Shown here in pieces: positions 14,272 to 22,137 of a stretch of 22,860 bases of DNA. Source of the stretch: JBIOWF01 sp044868295 (GTDB taxonomy: Bacteria > Actinomycetota > Actinomycetes > Streptosporangiales > Streptosporangiaceae); the NCBI GenBank assembly GCA_044868295.1, contig JBIOWF010000103.1, forward strand, positions 1 to 22,860. Reading direction: 5' to 3'. Both the position numbers and the translations under genes were made by a program. Under the pieces are notes generated by a model. The model ran no database searches. It saw only the letters and a program-made list of their open reading frames with translations, and was not told where the DNA came from. Numbering within the stretch: position 1 is the first letter of the stretch; each line of letters begins with the position of its first letter.

Positions 14272-15960
14272 ATGGACGCGACCAAGGTGATCATCGAGAC
14301 CGTAGATCGACTCCGGCAGCGCCGTACGGCGCCGCTGGTGCTGGAGCTCGATCTCACCGAAGGGCTGTCCGAGGGGCCGCCCGCCGATCCGGTCTCCGCG
14401 CTCCTGTCGATGCGCAAGCCGCGTCTCGCGGACGTGCTGTCCGGCCTCAGGCGGGCCCGTCAGGACCCCCGGGTGAGAGCCGTGATCGTCAAGATCGGCG
14501 GCCATCCGCTCGGCCTCGGCATGGTCCAGGAGCTGCGCTCCGCCGTCGTTCACCTGCGGTCGGCGGGGAAGCTGACCGTCGCGTTCAGCGAGACCTTCGG
14601 GGAGTTCGGGGCCGGGACGGTGCCCTACTACCTGGCCAGCGCGTTCGAGAAGGTCTACCTGCAGCCGTCCGGCGACGTGGGCCTGACCGGCGTTTCGCTG
14701 GAGCAGCGGTTCGTCCGTGACGCGCTCGCCAAGGCCGGTGTGGAATACCAGCTCGGCCAGCGGCACGAATACAAGACCGCCGCCAACATGTTCACCCAGA
14801 GCCACATGACCGAGGCGCATCGCGAGTCCGCCGCCCGGATCGCCGAGTCCGTGACCGAGCAGATCGTGAACGGGATCGCCGAGTCGCGCTCCCTCGACCC
14901 GGAGCGCGTGCGCGAGCTGATCGACCAGGGCCCCTTCATCGGCGCCGAGGCGGTCGAGGCCGGTCTGGTCGACGCGCTGAAATACCGGGACGAGGTCTAC
15001 GCCGAGACGGTCGAGGGCTCCCACCTTCTCTTCGTGTCCCGCTATTCGAAGACGACGCTGCCCAAGAAGCTCCCGCACCCCGGTGAGAACGTCGTGGCGC
15101 TGGTCCACGGCACCGGCATGATCAAGCTGGGCCGCAGCGGCCGGTCCCCGCTCGGCGGTGGGGGCGCGATGGGCTCCGACACGATCTGCGCGGCGCTCCG
15201 CTCGGCCCGCCGCGACGACAAGGTGAAGGCGATCGTGTTCCGGGTGGACAGCCCCGGCGGGTCGTACGTCGCGTCCGACGCGATCTGGCGGGAGGTCGTG
15301 CTCGCCCGCAAGGCCGGCAAGCCGGTGATCGTGTCCATGGGAGACCTGGCCGCGTCCGGCGGATACTTCGTGTCGGCGGCGGCAGACGTGATCGTCGCCC
15401 AGCCCGGCACGCTGACCGGGTCCATCGGGGTGTTCGGCGGCAAACCGGTCGTCGGCGAACTCCTGGGCAAGATCGGCGTGGTGACCGAATCGGTCGCCGA
15501 GGGCGTCAACGCCGGGATGTTCTCCCCCACGCGGGAGTTCTCCGACGCCCAGTGGGAGCGGGTCAACGCCTGGCTGGACCGGATCTACGACGACTTCGTG
15601 GGCAAGGTGGCCGAGGGCCGCGGCCTCGACAGGGAGCGGGCGCACGGGCTGGCCAAGGGCCGGGTATGGACCGGCGCCGACGCGCTGGCCGGCGGCCTGG
15701 TCGACGAGCTCGGCGGGCTGGAGGACGCCCTCGCGCTCGCCCGCAGGAGAGCCGGCCTGGCCACGGACGCGCCGGTCAGGACATACCCGCGCATGCACCC
15801 ACTTGAGCGGCTGCGCCCGCCGGAGTCCAGCGAGGACAAGGCGGCCGCGCTGACCCGGGTCCGGCTGGAAGCCTGGGGCCCGATGGCCCGTCTGGCCGCC
15901 GAGCTGGGCCTGCCCTCCTACGGCCCCCTCGTCCTCCCCGGCCACTGGACCATCCGCTGA
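14272..15960 (+). CDS. sppA: Signal peptide peptidase SppA, long (67K-type) form
   Basis: SppA cleaves leftover signal peptides in the membrane. The 562-residue protein has the two tandem S49 domains of the long form. The general-base lysine lies in the first half (HEYKTAAN, Lys168) and the serine nucleophile in the second (DLAASGGYFVSAAADVIVA, Ser362). Their spacing of 194 is close to the roughly 200 of E. coli SppA. FRVDSPGGSYVASD and TLTGSIGVFGG are further family landmarks. No strong N-terminal membrane segment is obvious, unlike the E. coli enzyme. Starts at GTG 14245, ATG 14260 and ATG 14272 are all in frame. I chose 14272 because GGTGA sits 5 bases upstream. No pathway link to glgB is evident. 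Confidence 0.9.
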   Translation: MDATKVIIETVDRLRQRRTAPLVLELDLTEGLSEGPPADPVSALLSMRKPRLADVLSGLRRARQDPRVRAVIVKIGGHPLGLGMVQELRSAVVHLRSAGKLTVAFSETFGEFGAGTVPYYLASAFEKVYLQPSGDVGLTGVSLEQRFVRDALAKAGVEYQLGQRHEYKTAANMFTQSHMTEAHRESAARIAESVTEQIVNGIAESRSLDPERVRELIDQGPFIGAEAVEAGLVDALKYRDEVYAETVEGSHLLFVSRYSKTTLPKKLPHPGENVVALVHGTGMIKLGRSGRSPLGGGGAMGSDTICAALRSARRDDKVKAIVFRVDSPGGSYVASDAIWREVVLARKAGKPVIVSMGDLAASGGYFVSAAADVIVAQPGTLTGSIGVFGGKPVVGELLGKIGVVTESVAEGVNAGMFSPTREFSDAQWERVNAWLDRIYDDFVGKVAEGRGLDRERAHGLAKGRVWTGADALAGGLVDELGGLEDALALARRRAGLATDAPVRTYPRMHPLERLRPPESSEDKAAALTRVRLEAWGPMARLAAELGLPSYGPLVLPGHWTIR

Positions 15961-16078
15961 CCGGCAGCCTCGGGCCTGGTCGGCTCTTGACCCACCTCGT
16001 CACCGAGGCACTCTCAAAAGCTGTCCTGGATAAGCCGGCGGAGAGTCTTGACTACTCACGGGCAGGCCTGTCTGTACC

Positions 16079-16558
16079 TCAGGAGACCGGGCGATAGCGG
16101 GCGCGGAGCCGTACGAGCGGGGCCTGGGCGGGGTTGACGTAGTCCACGGCGAGCACCGAGGCGACGAAGAGCGCATGGTCACCGGCCGGGACCACCCGGA
16201 TGGTCTCGGCCTCCAGCGCGGCGACCCCGCCCTCCACGATGAACGCCTCACTGCGGGGGCCGCGATGGTGACCGACCCCCGCGAGGAGCAAACGGGCGCT
16301 CGGCCGGCCGGGACTGGCGAACCGGGAGGCGATGGCCTGCTGGCCGTCCGCGAGCAGGCTCGCCGCCCACCGGTCCCGGCGCAGCAGGACCTCGGCGAGA
16401 TAACTCACGGACGCCAGGCTGACCAGGACGAGTGGCGGGTCGAGCGACACCGACATGAACGTCGAGACCGTGGTGCCGACATCGTCGCGATCCTCTCTGA
16501 CCGTGACGACGGCCACCCCGGACGCCAACTGGGCCATCGCCTCAGTGAACTCGCTCAA
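16079..16558 (-). CDS. Flavin reductase-like, FMN-binding protein
   Basis: The 159-residue protein matches the flavin reductase-like (split-barrel, FMN-binding) family. These proteins reduce flavin with NAD(P)H for partner monooxygenases, or simply bind flavin. Landmarks are LASGVAVVTV, TTVSTFMSVSLDPPLVLVSL, then GDHALFVASVLAVD near the C-terminus, where family members usually have a GDH-xx-F segment. The TTG start follows a G-rich GGTGGGAGA. It lies 116 bases downstream of the osmoprotectant operon on the same strand and may be cotranscribed. No monooxygenase is present in the window, so its partner is unknown. Confidence 0.82.
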   Translation of the reverse strand: MSEFTEAMAQLASGVAVVTVREDRDDVGTTVSTFMSVSLDPPLVLVSLASVSYLAEVLLRRDRWAASLLADGQQAIASRFASPGRPSARLLLAGVGHHRGPRSEAFIVEGGVAALEAETIRVVPAGDHALFVASVLAVDYVNPAQAPLVRLRARYRPVS

Positions 16559-16674
16559 TCTCCCACCGCCCGTGTGATGGATGCCCGGTGAACCGTGTGG
16601 GTGACCATGCGCCGGTGGGGCGCGTGGTCGCCCGTGGTGTTCTCCGGGGGGGTGTCCCGTCTGGGCTTCGGTGG

Positions 16675-17592
16675 TCAGAGGAGGCCGTTCTGGGTCAACC
16701 AGTCCTTGGCGACGACCGGCGGGTCGTCCTTGTCGACGGCGATCCGCTTCATCAGCGACACCAGGGTGGCGGTGTCGAGCTTGGCCGAGATCGCGTTGAG
16801 TGTCGAGGTCACCGTGTCGTTCACGCCCGGCTTGTAGACCAGCGGGGCGATGTTCTCAGCGCCGAAGGCGTTCTTGGTGTCCTTCAGCGGCACGAGGTCG
16901 TTCAGGACGATCTTCGGGTCGGTGGTGAAGACGTTCCCGACCTGGATCGTGCCGCTCTTGATCGCGTCAGCGGTGGTGTCGCCGGTCGGCTTCCACTCCT
17001 TGAACTCCAGGCCGTAGACCTTCTTGAAGTTCTCCTCCTGGCGCTGCTTGAACTCGGGCGGCCCCCCGACGACGAAGTCCTTGGACACCTTGGTCAGGTC
17101 CTCGATCGTGGTGAGGTTGTTCTTGGTGGCCGTCTCCTTGGTCACCGTCAGCGAGTTGTTGTCCTCGGCCGCGGCCGGCTCCAGGACCTCAAGCTCGGCG
17201 GGGAGCTTCGCCTTGAGGTTGGCCAGGATCTCGTCCTTGGTCTTGGCGGTGGTGTTCTTGTCCACGAAGGAGTTCAGCGAGCCGACGTACTCGGGCAGGA
17301 TCGTCAGGCCGCCGGTCTTGATCTGACCATAGACGACCTCGCGGCTGCCGATGTTGGGCTTCTCCTCGACCGTGACGCCCTTGGCCTGGAGGGCCTGGGC
17401 GTAGATCGAGGCGAGCAGCACGCTCTCGGGGAAGTTGAAGGAGCCCACGACCACCTTGGCGGCCGCACCTCCTGAGGTCGCGGGCGCGGCGGACGGGGTG
17501 GCGCCGGCCAGCGGATCGGACCCACCGCCACAAGCGGATAGAGCGAACGCTGCGGTCAAGGCGACCGCCGCGGCGCTGATGAGACGTCTCAT
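16675..17592 (-). CDS. Osmoprotectant (glycine betaine/choline-type) ABC transporter substrate-binding lipoprotein
   Basis: This is the extracytoplasmic binding protein of an OpuC/ProX-type importer. The 305-residue precursor has a lipoprotein signal with lipobox LSAC (Cys21), then a low-complexity linker rich in Gly/Ala/Ser. The mature part starts VVVGSFNFPESVLLASIYAQ, typical of the OpuAC-like family, and contains VVYGQIKTGGLTILPEYVGS. It ends AKDWLTQNGLL. ATG is preceded by GAAGGGA. It is the last transporter gene of the operon, 38 bases after the second permease gene. The exact substrate among quaternary ammonium solutes cannot be read from the sequence. Confidence 0.92.
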   Translation of the reverse strand: MRRLISAAAVALTAAFALSACGGGSDPLAGATPSAAPATSGGAAAKVVVGSFNFPESVLLASIYAQALQAKGVTVEEKPNIGSREVVYGQIKTGGLTILPEYVGSLNSFVDKNTTAKTKDEILANLKAKLPAELEVLEPAAAEDNNSLTVTKETATKNNLTTIEDLTKVSKDFVVGGPPEFKQRQEENFKKVYGLEFKEWKPTGDTTADAIKSGTIQVGNVFTTDPKIVLNDLVPLKDTKNAFGAENIAPLVYKPGVNDTVTSTLNAISAKLDTATLVSLMKRIAVDKDDPPVVAKDWLTQNGLL

Positions 17593-17630
17593 TCCTGCAA
17601 TCCCTTCACTTTCGGGAGGTAATATCGAGA

Positions 17631-18293
17631 TTAGCGGACCTGGCGTACCCCCGGTGAAACGGCCACCCGGTCGAGGAGCGCGAACCCGAGCTGCACGACC
17701 AGGGCGAGTGCCGCGACGAGGACGGCGCCGCCGATCGTGCTCACGAAATCCTTCGTGGCCAGGCCGTCGATGATGAACCTGCCGAGCCCGCCGAGCCCGA
17801 CGAACGCGGCGACCGTCGCGGTGGCGACCACCTGGATCGCCGCGAGCCGCAACCCGAGGAGGATCAACGGCAGCGCCACCGGCACGAGCACCTGGAGCAG
17901 CACCTGCCGGCCGCGCAGGCCCATGCCGTACGCCGCGTCACGCAGGTCGGCGTCCACGCCGCGGACACCCTCGTACGTGTTGACCAGGATCGGCGGCACC
18001 GCGAGCGTGACCAGGGGGATGAGCACCGGCCAGACGGTGCCGACGCCGATCAGGAGCACGACCAGCACGAGCAGGCCGAGCGTCGGAAGCGCGCGGGCGG
18101 CGTTCGCCGAGACGATGACGAAGACCGCTCCCCGCCCGGTGTGGCCGATCCACAACCCGAGCGGCACCGCGATGACCGCCGCGATGGCGAAGGCGACGAG
18201 GGAGAACTCCACGTGCTCCAGCAACCTCGTGGGGATGCCGTCGGGCCCGGACCAGTTGGCCGGATCCCCGAAGAAATCGATCAGCCGGTTCAC
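17631..18293 (-). CDS. Osmoprotectant ABC transporter permease, second subunit
   Basis: The 220-residue membrane protein of the binding-protein-dependent permease family pairs with the other permease to form the Opu channel. It has five or six hydrophobic segments. The cytoplasmic coupling region is DAAYGMGLRGRQVLLQVLVPVALPL, followed by a family-type segment with GLGGLGRFIIDGL. The GTG start overlaps the stop of the upstream permease gene (GTGA at 18293-18290), so the two are translationally coupled. The neighbours (ATPase, lipoprotein) make the osmolyte import assignment firm. Confidence 0.9.
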   Translation of the reverse strand: MNRLIDFFGDPANWSGPDGIPTRLLEHVEFSLVAFAIAAVIAVPLGLWIGHTGRGAVFVIVSANAARALPTLGLLVLVVLLIGVGTVWPVLIPLVTLAVPPILVNTYEGVRGVDADLRDAAYGMGLRGRQVLLQVLVPVALPLILLGLRLAAIQVVATATVAAFVGLGGLGRFIIDGLATKDFVSTIGGAVLVAALALVVQLGFALLDRVAVSPGVRQVR

Positions 18294-18967
18294 GAGGTCC
18301 TCCTGGCGCGGGCCCAGGGAGTGAGCAGGCGTTGCCCCACGATGAGAAGGCCGTCGGCGAGCACCGCCAGCACCACCACCGCGACGATGCCCACGATGAT
18401 CGGCGTGTAGAACTGCCGCTGCCAGCCGTCGATGAACAGGTAGCCGAGCCCGCCCCTGCCGATCAGCGCGCCCACGCTGACCAGGCTGATGCTGGACACC
18501 GTGGCGACCCGCACCCCGGCGAGCACGATCGGCACCGCGATCGGGAGCTCGACCTGGAGAAGCCTGCGGCGCGGCCGGAATCCCATCGCCACGGCGGACT
18601 GCCGCACATGCTCGGGCACCGAGGTCACCCCGTCGACGACCGCCGGGATCAGCACGGCCAGCGAGTAGAACGTCAGGGGGACGATCACGGTGGCCCGCTC
18701 CGCCAGGCCCGTGACCGGGATGAGCACGATGAACACGGCGAGCGACGGCAGCGAGTAGACGACGTTCATGACGCTGATGGACGGCTGGTAGAGCACCCGC
18801 CAGCGGACACTGGCCAGGCCCAGCGGAAGCGCGATGAGCAGCCCGAACAGGACCGGCAGCAGGGACATGACGACGTGGTCCTCAAGCAGCGTACGGATGG
18901 CGTACGGGCTGCCGTTGTCCCAGTTGCGCAGGATCCAGTCCCACCGGATCAGCGGCTCGTCATTCAC
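18290..18967 (-). CDS. Osmoprotectant ABC transporter permease, first subunit
   Basis: The 225-residue permease is homologous to the next gene. A short cytoplasmic N-terminus (NDEPLIRWDWI) leads into several membrane segments. The coupling helix is RQSAVAMGFRPRRRLLQVEL, followed by ALIGRGGLGYLFIDG. The GTG start has GGGAGAG 5 bases upstream and overlaps the end of the ATPase gene by 8 bases. It is part of the tightly packed minus-strand operon ATPase-permease-permease-lipoprotein, matching the opuCA-CB-CC-CD gene set in content. Confidence 0.9.
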   Translation of the reverse strand: MNDEPLIRWDWILRNWDNGSPYAIRTLLEDHVVMSLLPVLFGLLIALPLGLASVRWRVLYQPSISVMNVVYSLPSLAVFIVLIPVTGLAERATVIVPLTFYSLAVLIPAVVDGVTSVPEHVRQSAVAMGFRPRRRLLQVELPIAVPIVLAGVRVATVSSISLVSVGALIGRGGLGYLFIDGWQRQFYTPIIVGIVAVVVLAVLADGLLIVGQRLLTPWARARRTS

Positions 18968-20030
18968 CGTCGCTCTCCCTGACGGGATCCGCGGCGTACT
19001 GGATCAGGACCTCGTCCAGGGCCTTCCTGGTCGCGACACCCTTCACCCGGCCGTCACCGTCCACCGCGATCGCGGTGCCGTTCGGCGCGAGCAGCGCCGC
19101 GTCCAGCGCGACGCGCAGCGCGTCCCGTTCCGGGTCGAATGTCCCGTACGGCGAAAGCCCCCCGTCGACACGCCAGCCAAGAGGCCGGTTGTCCTCGTCC
19201 ACCGCGAGGTCGGCGGGAGCCGTACTCAACCTGATGTCCTTGGCGGGGATGAACGAGAGCCTCCTGATGCCCCGATCGCGACCCAGGAACTCGCGGACGA
19301 AGTCGTCGACCGGCTCGGTCAGCAGCGTGGCCGGCCCGGCGACCTGGGCCAGATGGCCGCCGACGCGACTGTGCTCGTCTGAGGGGCGACCCCCAGACCC
19401 CCGAAACACCGCGACCGTGTCGCCCAGCTTGATGGCCTCGTCGATGTCGTGCGTCACGAACACGATCGTCTTGCGCAACTCCGCCTGCAGCCGCAGCAGC
19501 TCCTCCTGAAGGCTGCCGCGGACGATCGGGTCGACGGCGCTGAACGGCTCGTCCATCAGGAGCACCGGCGGGTCCGCGGCGAGCGCCCTGGCGACGCCCA
19601 CGCGCTGCTGCTGGCCGCCGGAGAGCTGGAAGGGATAGCGGTTCGCCAGCTTCGGATCCAGGCCGACCCGCTCCAGCAGCTCCATCGCCCGGTCGCGGGC
19701 CCTCTTCTTGTCCCAGCCGAGCAGGTACGGCACGGTCGCCACGTTGTCGGCGATCTTGCGGTGCGGGAACAGGCCCGCCTGCTGGATGACGTACCCGATG
19801 CCGCGGCGCAGTGTCGGTGGGTCGATCTCCTGCACGTTCTGGCCGTCGAGGAGGATCCGGCCCTCGGTGGGGTCGATCATGCGGTTGATCATTCGCAGTG
19901 ACGTCGTCTTGCCACATCCAGAGGGCCCGACGAACACCGTGATCGCGCCCGTGGGCACCTCTATGCTGAGGTTGTCCACGGCCACAGTTCCATCGTCGTA
20001 GCGCTTCGTGACACCTTCGAATGTGATCAC
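18960..20030 (-). CDS. Osmoprotectant ABC transporter ATP-binding protein with C-terminal CBS-like region
   Basis: The 356-residue ATPase energises betaine/choline-type import. Motifs in order are Walker A GPSGCGKTT (35-43), signature LSGGQ (136-140), Walker B VLLMDEP (156-162) and switch His194. The C-terminal third holds one recognisable CBS-like half (AIAVDGDGRVKGVATRKALD), whereas OpuCA proteins usually have two CBS motifs that sense ionic strength. A 12-residue stretch at 211-222 (GSGGRPSDEHSR) interrupts the usual VAVFR-VGGHLAQ junction and comes from G-rich repeat-like DNA. The GTG start has GAGG 5 bases upstream. It is the first gene of the operon, with its promoter in the AT-richer gap to its right. 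Confidence 0.93.
   Translation of the reverse strand: MITFEGVTKRYDDGTVAVDNLSIEVPTGAITVFVGPSGCGKTTSLRMINRMIDPTEGRILLDGQNVQEIDPPTLRRGIGYVIQQAGLFPHRKIADNVATVPYLLGWDKKRARDRAMELLERVGLDPKLANRYPFQLSGGQQQRVGVARALAADPPVLLMDEPFSAVDPIVRGSLQEELLRLQAELRKTIVFVTHDIDEAIKLGDTVAVFRGSGGRPSDEHSRVGGHLAQVAGPATLLTEPVDDFVREFLGRDRGIRRLSFIPAKDIRLSTAPADLAVDEDNRPLGWRVDGGLSPYGTFDPERDALRVALDAALLAPNGTAIAVDGDGRVKGVATRKALDEVLIQYAADPVRESDGE
19365..19400 (-). repeat. G-rich repeat-like insertion in the ATPase gene
   Basis: The 36 bases encode the 12 residues with no counterpart at this place in related ATPases as I recall them. On the minus strand it starts GGGTCTGGGGGTCGCCCC, which resembles small G-rich elements often seen between actinomycete genes. 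The size is a multiple of three, so the frame is kept. Confidence 0.4.
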
Positions 20031-20264
20031 ACAGACCTCGTCGTCCTTCGACAGCTCGCGATCATCGCAACATCGCGCCCGTGCTCACTGTTCCCTCGGA
20101 TCAGCTCACAACCGTACTGGCAGCAATTAGAACATCAGAATGATCCGATATATGAGCGACTAAATATCTATCAATAAGGCATCTGATAGTGCACTGAACC
20201 TCGTGTCTTGGCATGATTATCCTCACGACCCCCATAGCACGCACGAACCCCAGAGGAACCGGCT
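20031..20264. other. Divergent promoter region between the transporter operon and the sigma-like gene
   Basis: This 234-base gap is strikingly AT-richer than the rest of the window at 20125-20190. It has an inverted pair ATCAGA (20134-20139) and TCTGAT (20182-20187) about 42 bases apart, which could be a regulator site. On the plus strand TTGGCA (20208-20213) and CATAGC (20233-20238) have a 19-base spacer and could form a poor promoter. GAGGA at 20253-20257 is the ribosome site for GTG 20265. No ORF was seen. Confidence 0.4.
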
Positions 20265-21638
20265 GTGACCCAATCGCTCACCGGTCAGCGCTCACGCAGC
20301 GAGCTGATCGCAGAGCTCTACGAACGTCACGCCGCCGGGCTGTTCGCGTACTGCCACGACCAGCTCGGTGAGTCCAGCTCCGCCGCTGACGCGGTGGTGG
20401 CCGTCTTCGCCGGCGTGCCGATCGGCGAGCCGCCGCGCGCGACGCTGTTCGCGCTCGCCCGCCGCGAGATCTATCGCCGGGACGTCAGCTACGCCCTCCC
20501 GACCGTGGACTCGATCGCCGACCCCGCCACCGCGCTGATCGAGCGGGTCTTCCGTGACATCCGGCCGCACCAGCGTGAAGTCCTGCTGCTGTCGGCCGTC
20601 TGCGGCCTGACCACCCACGAGCTCTCCGTGGTGCTCGAGGTGGCCGCCGACACCGCCGAAGAGCTGGCCCTCAGCGCCCGGCAGCGCTTCACCCAGACGC
20701 TCATGACCGCGACGACGGCCGCCCGGTCGGCGCCGTTCGTGGCCGCCGACGTGGCCGAGATCTACGACGCGATCACCGTCGCGCCCATCGCCGACGTGCT
20801 GGCGCGGCTGCCCTGGCGCAGCCCTGTCGCTGCGGTACGCGCCCGCGTCCTGTCCGCTCTTCCCCTGGAAGACCCTGGTACGGCTGTCGCCAAACTGAAC
20901 CTGCCGACCAAGAAGTTATGGCCCACGACGCCGACGTGGCCGCTGCCGCTGGCAGACCCGAACCAGGTCACCAACACGTGCGTCGTCCAGACCGAGGCGC
21001 TCTCTTCGCCGAAACCGGGACGAAGGTCCAGGCACGAGGCGACAACCGAGCCGATGCCAACGCTGCGCGGCGCGATCCTGACCGCGCTGGCCGAGAACCG
21101 GTCGCGCAAGCGCCGCGCACCGGCGCTGGCGGCCCCCACCGTGACCGAGGCCGTCGACACGGCCGCGGCTCCGGAGATCCAAGCCACTGAGCAGGCCGCG
21201 CCGGAGATCCAGACGCCCAGGACGGGCCGCCGCCGAGCCGCCCCAGAGATAGCGGCGCCCGAGGCGGACCGCCAAGCCGCTCCGGAGATCCAGGCGTCCC
21301 AGGCTGACGCGTTCGGCACGTTCGACGCGTTCCGGCCGGTGGAGACGGACGACCAGCGGACCGGCATGGCCGACGAGCCGCAGGCCCACTCATTGCCGGC
21401 GGTGGTGGAACCCGCCGACGTGACAGCGGAGAAATCCGCCGACGTCGCGGCGCAAGCCGTACCGGGGAAGAAGCCACGCACTCCGGCCAAGGCCGAGGCC
21501 GAGCGCCGGGGCAAGACGAAGCCGATCAAGATCAGCGAGCGCCACTATGACTGGTTGTGGGAGCTCGTCGGCTTCGTGATCTGCCTCGCCATCGCCTTGA
21601 TCGTGTTCTTCGCCGTCCCCATAATCGTGACGCCCTGA
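20265..21638 (+). CDS. ECF sigma factor-like protein with disordered linker and C-terminal membrane anchor
   Basis: In this 457-residue protein, residues 13-75 resemble sigma-70 region 2 (LYERHAAGLFAYCHDQLG, then ATLFALARREIYRRD). Residues ~100-145 resemble region 4 (IRPHQREVLLLSAVCGLTTH, then ALSARQRF). Residues ~220-425 are low complexity (Ala, Pro, Glu, Arg) with four APEI[QA] motifs. A single hydrophobic segment near 433-453 (VGFVICLAIALIVFFAVPII) ends at the C-terminus. A sigma-like domain on a membrane tether suggests a membrane-held regulator, or a sigma-derived protein no longer working as sigma, since region 2 lacks a normal acidic core-binding pattern. The GTG start has GAGGA 7 bases upstream. 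It is divergent from the osmolyte transporter, so a link to osmotic stress is possible but unproven. Confidence 0.75.
   Translation: MTQSLTGQRSRSELIAELYERHAAGLFAYCHDQLGESSSAADAVVAVFAGVPIGEPPRATLFALARREIYRRDVSYALPTVDSIADPATALIERVFRDIRPHQREVLLLSAVCGLTTHELSVVLEVAADTAEELALSARQRFTQTLMTATTAARSAPFVAADVAEIYDAITVAPIADVLARLPWRSPVAAVRARVLSALPLEDPGTAVAKLNLPTKKLWPTTPTWPLPLADPNQVTNTCVVQTEALSSPKPGRRSRHEATTEPMPTLRGAILTALAENRSRKRRAPALAAPTVTEAVDTAAAPEIQATEQAAPEIQTPRTGRRRAAPEIAAPEADRQAAPEIQASQADAFGTFDAFRPVETDDQRTGMADEPQAHSLPAVVEPADVTAEKSADVAAQAVPGKKPRTPAKAEAERRGKTKPIKISERHYDWLWELVGFVICLAIALIVFFAVPIIVTP
21168..21293 (+). repeat. APEIQ-type coding repeats in the sigma-like gene
   Basis: Four near-copies of a sequence like GCTCCGGAGATCCAG begin at 21168, 21198, 21239 and 21279 and encode APEIQ, APEIQ, APEIA and APEIQ. 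Spacing is irregular (30, 41 and 40 bases). They lie in the predicted disordered linker. Confidence 0.7.
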
Positions 21639-21667
21639 CCCCTGCCGGGCACGCGCTCGCTCAGGGC
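21632..21667. terminator. Hairpin spanning both convergent stop codons
   Basis: GCCCTGA (21632-21638) and TCAGGGC (21661-21667) form a 7-bp stem around a 22-base loop. Each arm contains the stop codon of one of the two converging genes. It may serve as a compact bidirectional terminator, but the loop is large. Confidence 0.3.
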
Positions 21668-22026
21668 AGGAACAGGCGGACGGTGCCGGTGGCGTGGGCT
21701 CCCAGGCTGACCGTTCCACGGACCTCGACCGTGAGCTCTCCGTCCGCGACAGCGGTCACGGTTCCGGAAAAGGTGAGCGTGTCACCCGCCGGGGCGGGGG
21801 CGCCCAGCTTCACGTTGATGCCACGGATCAGCGCCTCCGGGCCGGCCCAGTCGGTGACGTACCGCTCGACGAGCCCCATCGTGGTCAGGAGGTTGAGGAA
21901 GACGTCCTTGGACCCCTGCGCGCGGGCGCCCACGGGTGTGAGGTCCCTGGTCGCGAGCGCGGTCGCGCCGATCAGGGTGGGAGTGAGTTCGATCGACAGC
22001 TCGGGCAGCGCACTTCCGGCGACCAT
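21661..22026 (-). CDS. MaoC-like hydratase subunit resembling steroid enoyl-CoA hydratase ChsH1, catalytic His region missing
   Basis: The 121-residue hot-dog protein closely follows M. tuberculosis ChsH1 (Rv3541c) as I recall it: ALPEL, TALATRD, AQGSKDVF, LTTMGLVERYVTDWAGPEAL and DTLTFSGTVTAV. ChsH1 pairs with ChsH2 to hydrate the steroid side-chain enoyl-CoA. The expected ATRDxxxVHHD motif is broken: Asp28 is kept, but after Val32 about five residues (HHDRD) are absent, removing the proposed catalytic His. ATG 22026 has GGAAG upstream and matches the ChsH1 N-terminus. Longer starts at ATG 22134 (GGGAG 5 bases upstream) or GTG 22137 would add about 36 repeat-derived residues. The KstR-like gene next door supports a steroid context. 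No ChsH2 gene is visible here. Confidence 0.8.
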   Translation of the reverse strand: MVAGSALPELSIELTPTLIGATALATRDLTPVGARAQGSKDVFLNLLTTMGLVERYVTDWAGPEALIRGINVKLGAPAPAGDTLTFSGTVTAVADGELTVEVRGTVSLGAHATGTVRLFLP

Positions 22027-22050
22027 CTGGTCTTCCGGCTGATTTCCCGC

Positions 22051-22077
22051 CAGGTCTGCCTGGTCTGCCTGGTCTCC
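22051..22077. repeat. 9-bp tandem repeat upstream of the ChsH1-like gene
   Basis: Three tandem copies close to CTGGTCTGC lie in the region that would encode QADQADLAG if translation began at the longer start. Confidence 0.7.
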
Positions 22078-22085
22078 CGAAGGCA

Positions 22086-22135
22086 CACGGCTCTGTGTCC
22101 GCATCTCCGTGGGCGCATGGCTTTGTGTCCGCATC
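22086..22135. repeat. 30-bp-spaced repeat containing candidate start codons
   Basis: GGCTCTGTGTCCGCATC (22089-22105) recurs with one mismatch 30 bases later (22119-22135). On the minus strand each copy begins with an ATG and would encode MRTQS, giving two ten-residue repeats in frame with the ChsH1-like gene. Confidence 0.7.
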
Positions 22136-22137
22136 AC

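Noticed and set aside
13987..15945. Long minus-strand ORF opposite the glgB end and sppA
   Set aside because: It crosses a gene boundary, is biased in composition like other shadows, and lies opposite a protein with intact SppA catalytic residues.
15961..16078. Short gap between sppA and the flavin reductase gene searched for a terminator or small gene
   Set aside because: Only a short CAGGCCTG palindrome was seen. There was no good stem or ribosome-site-supported ORF.
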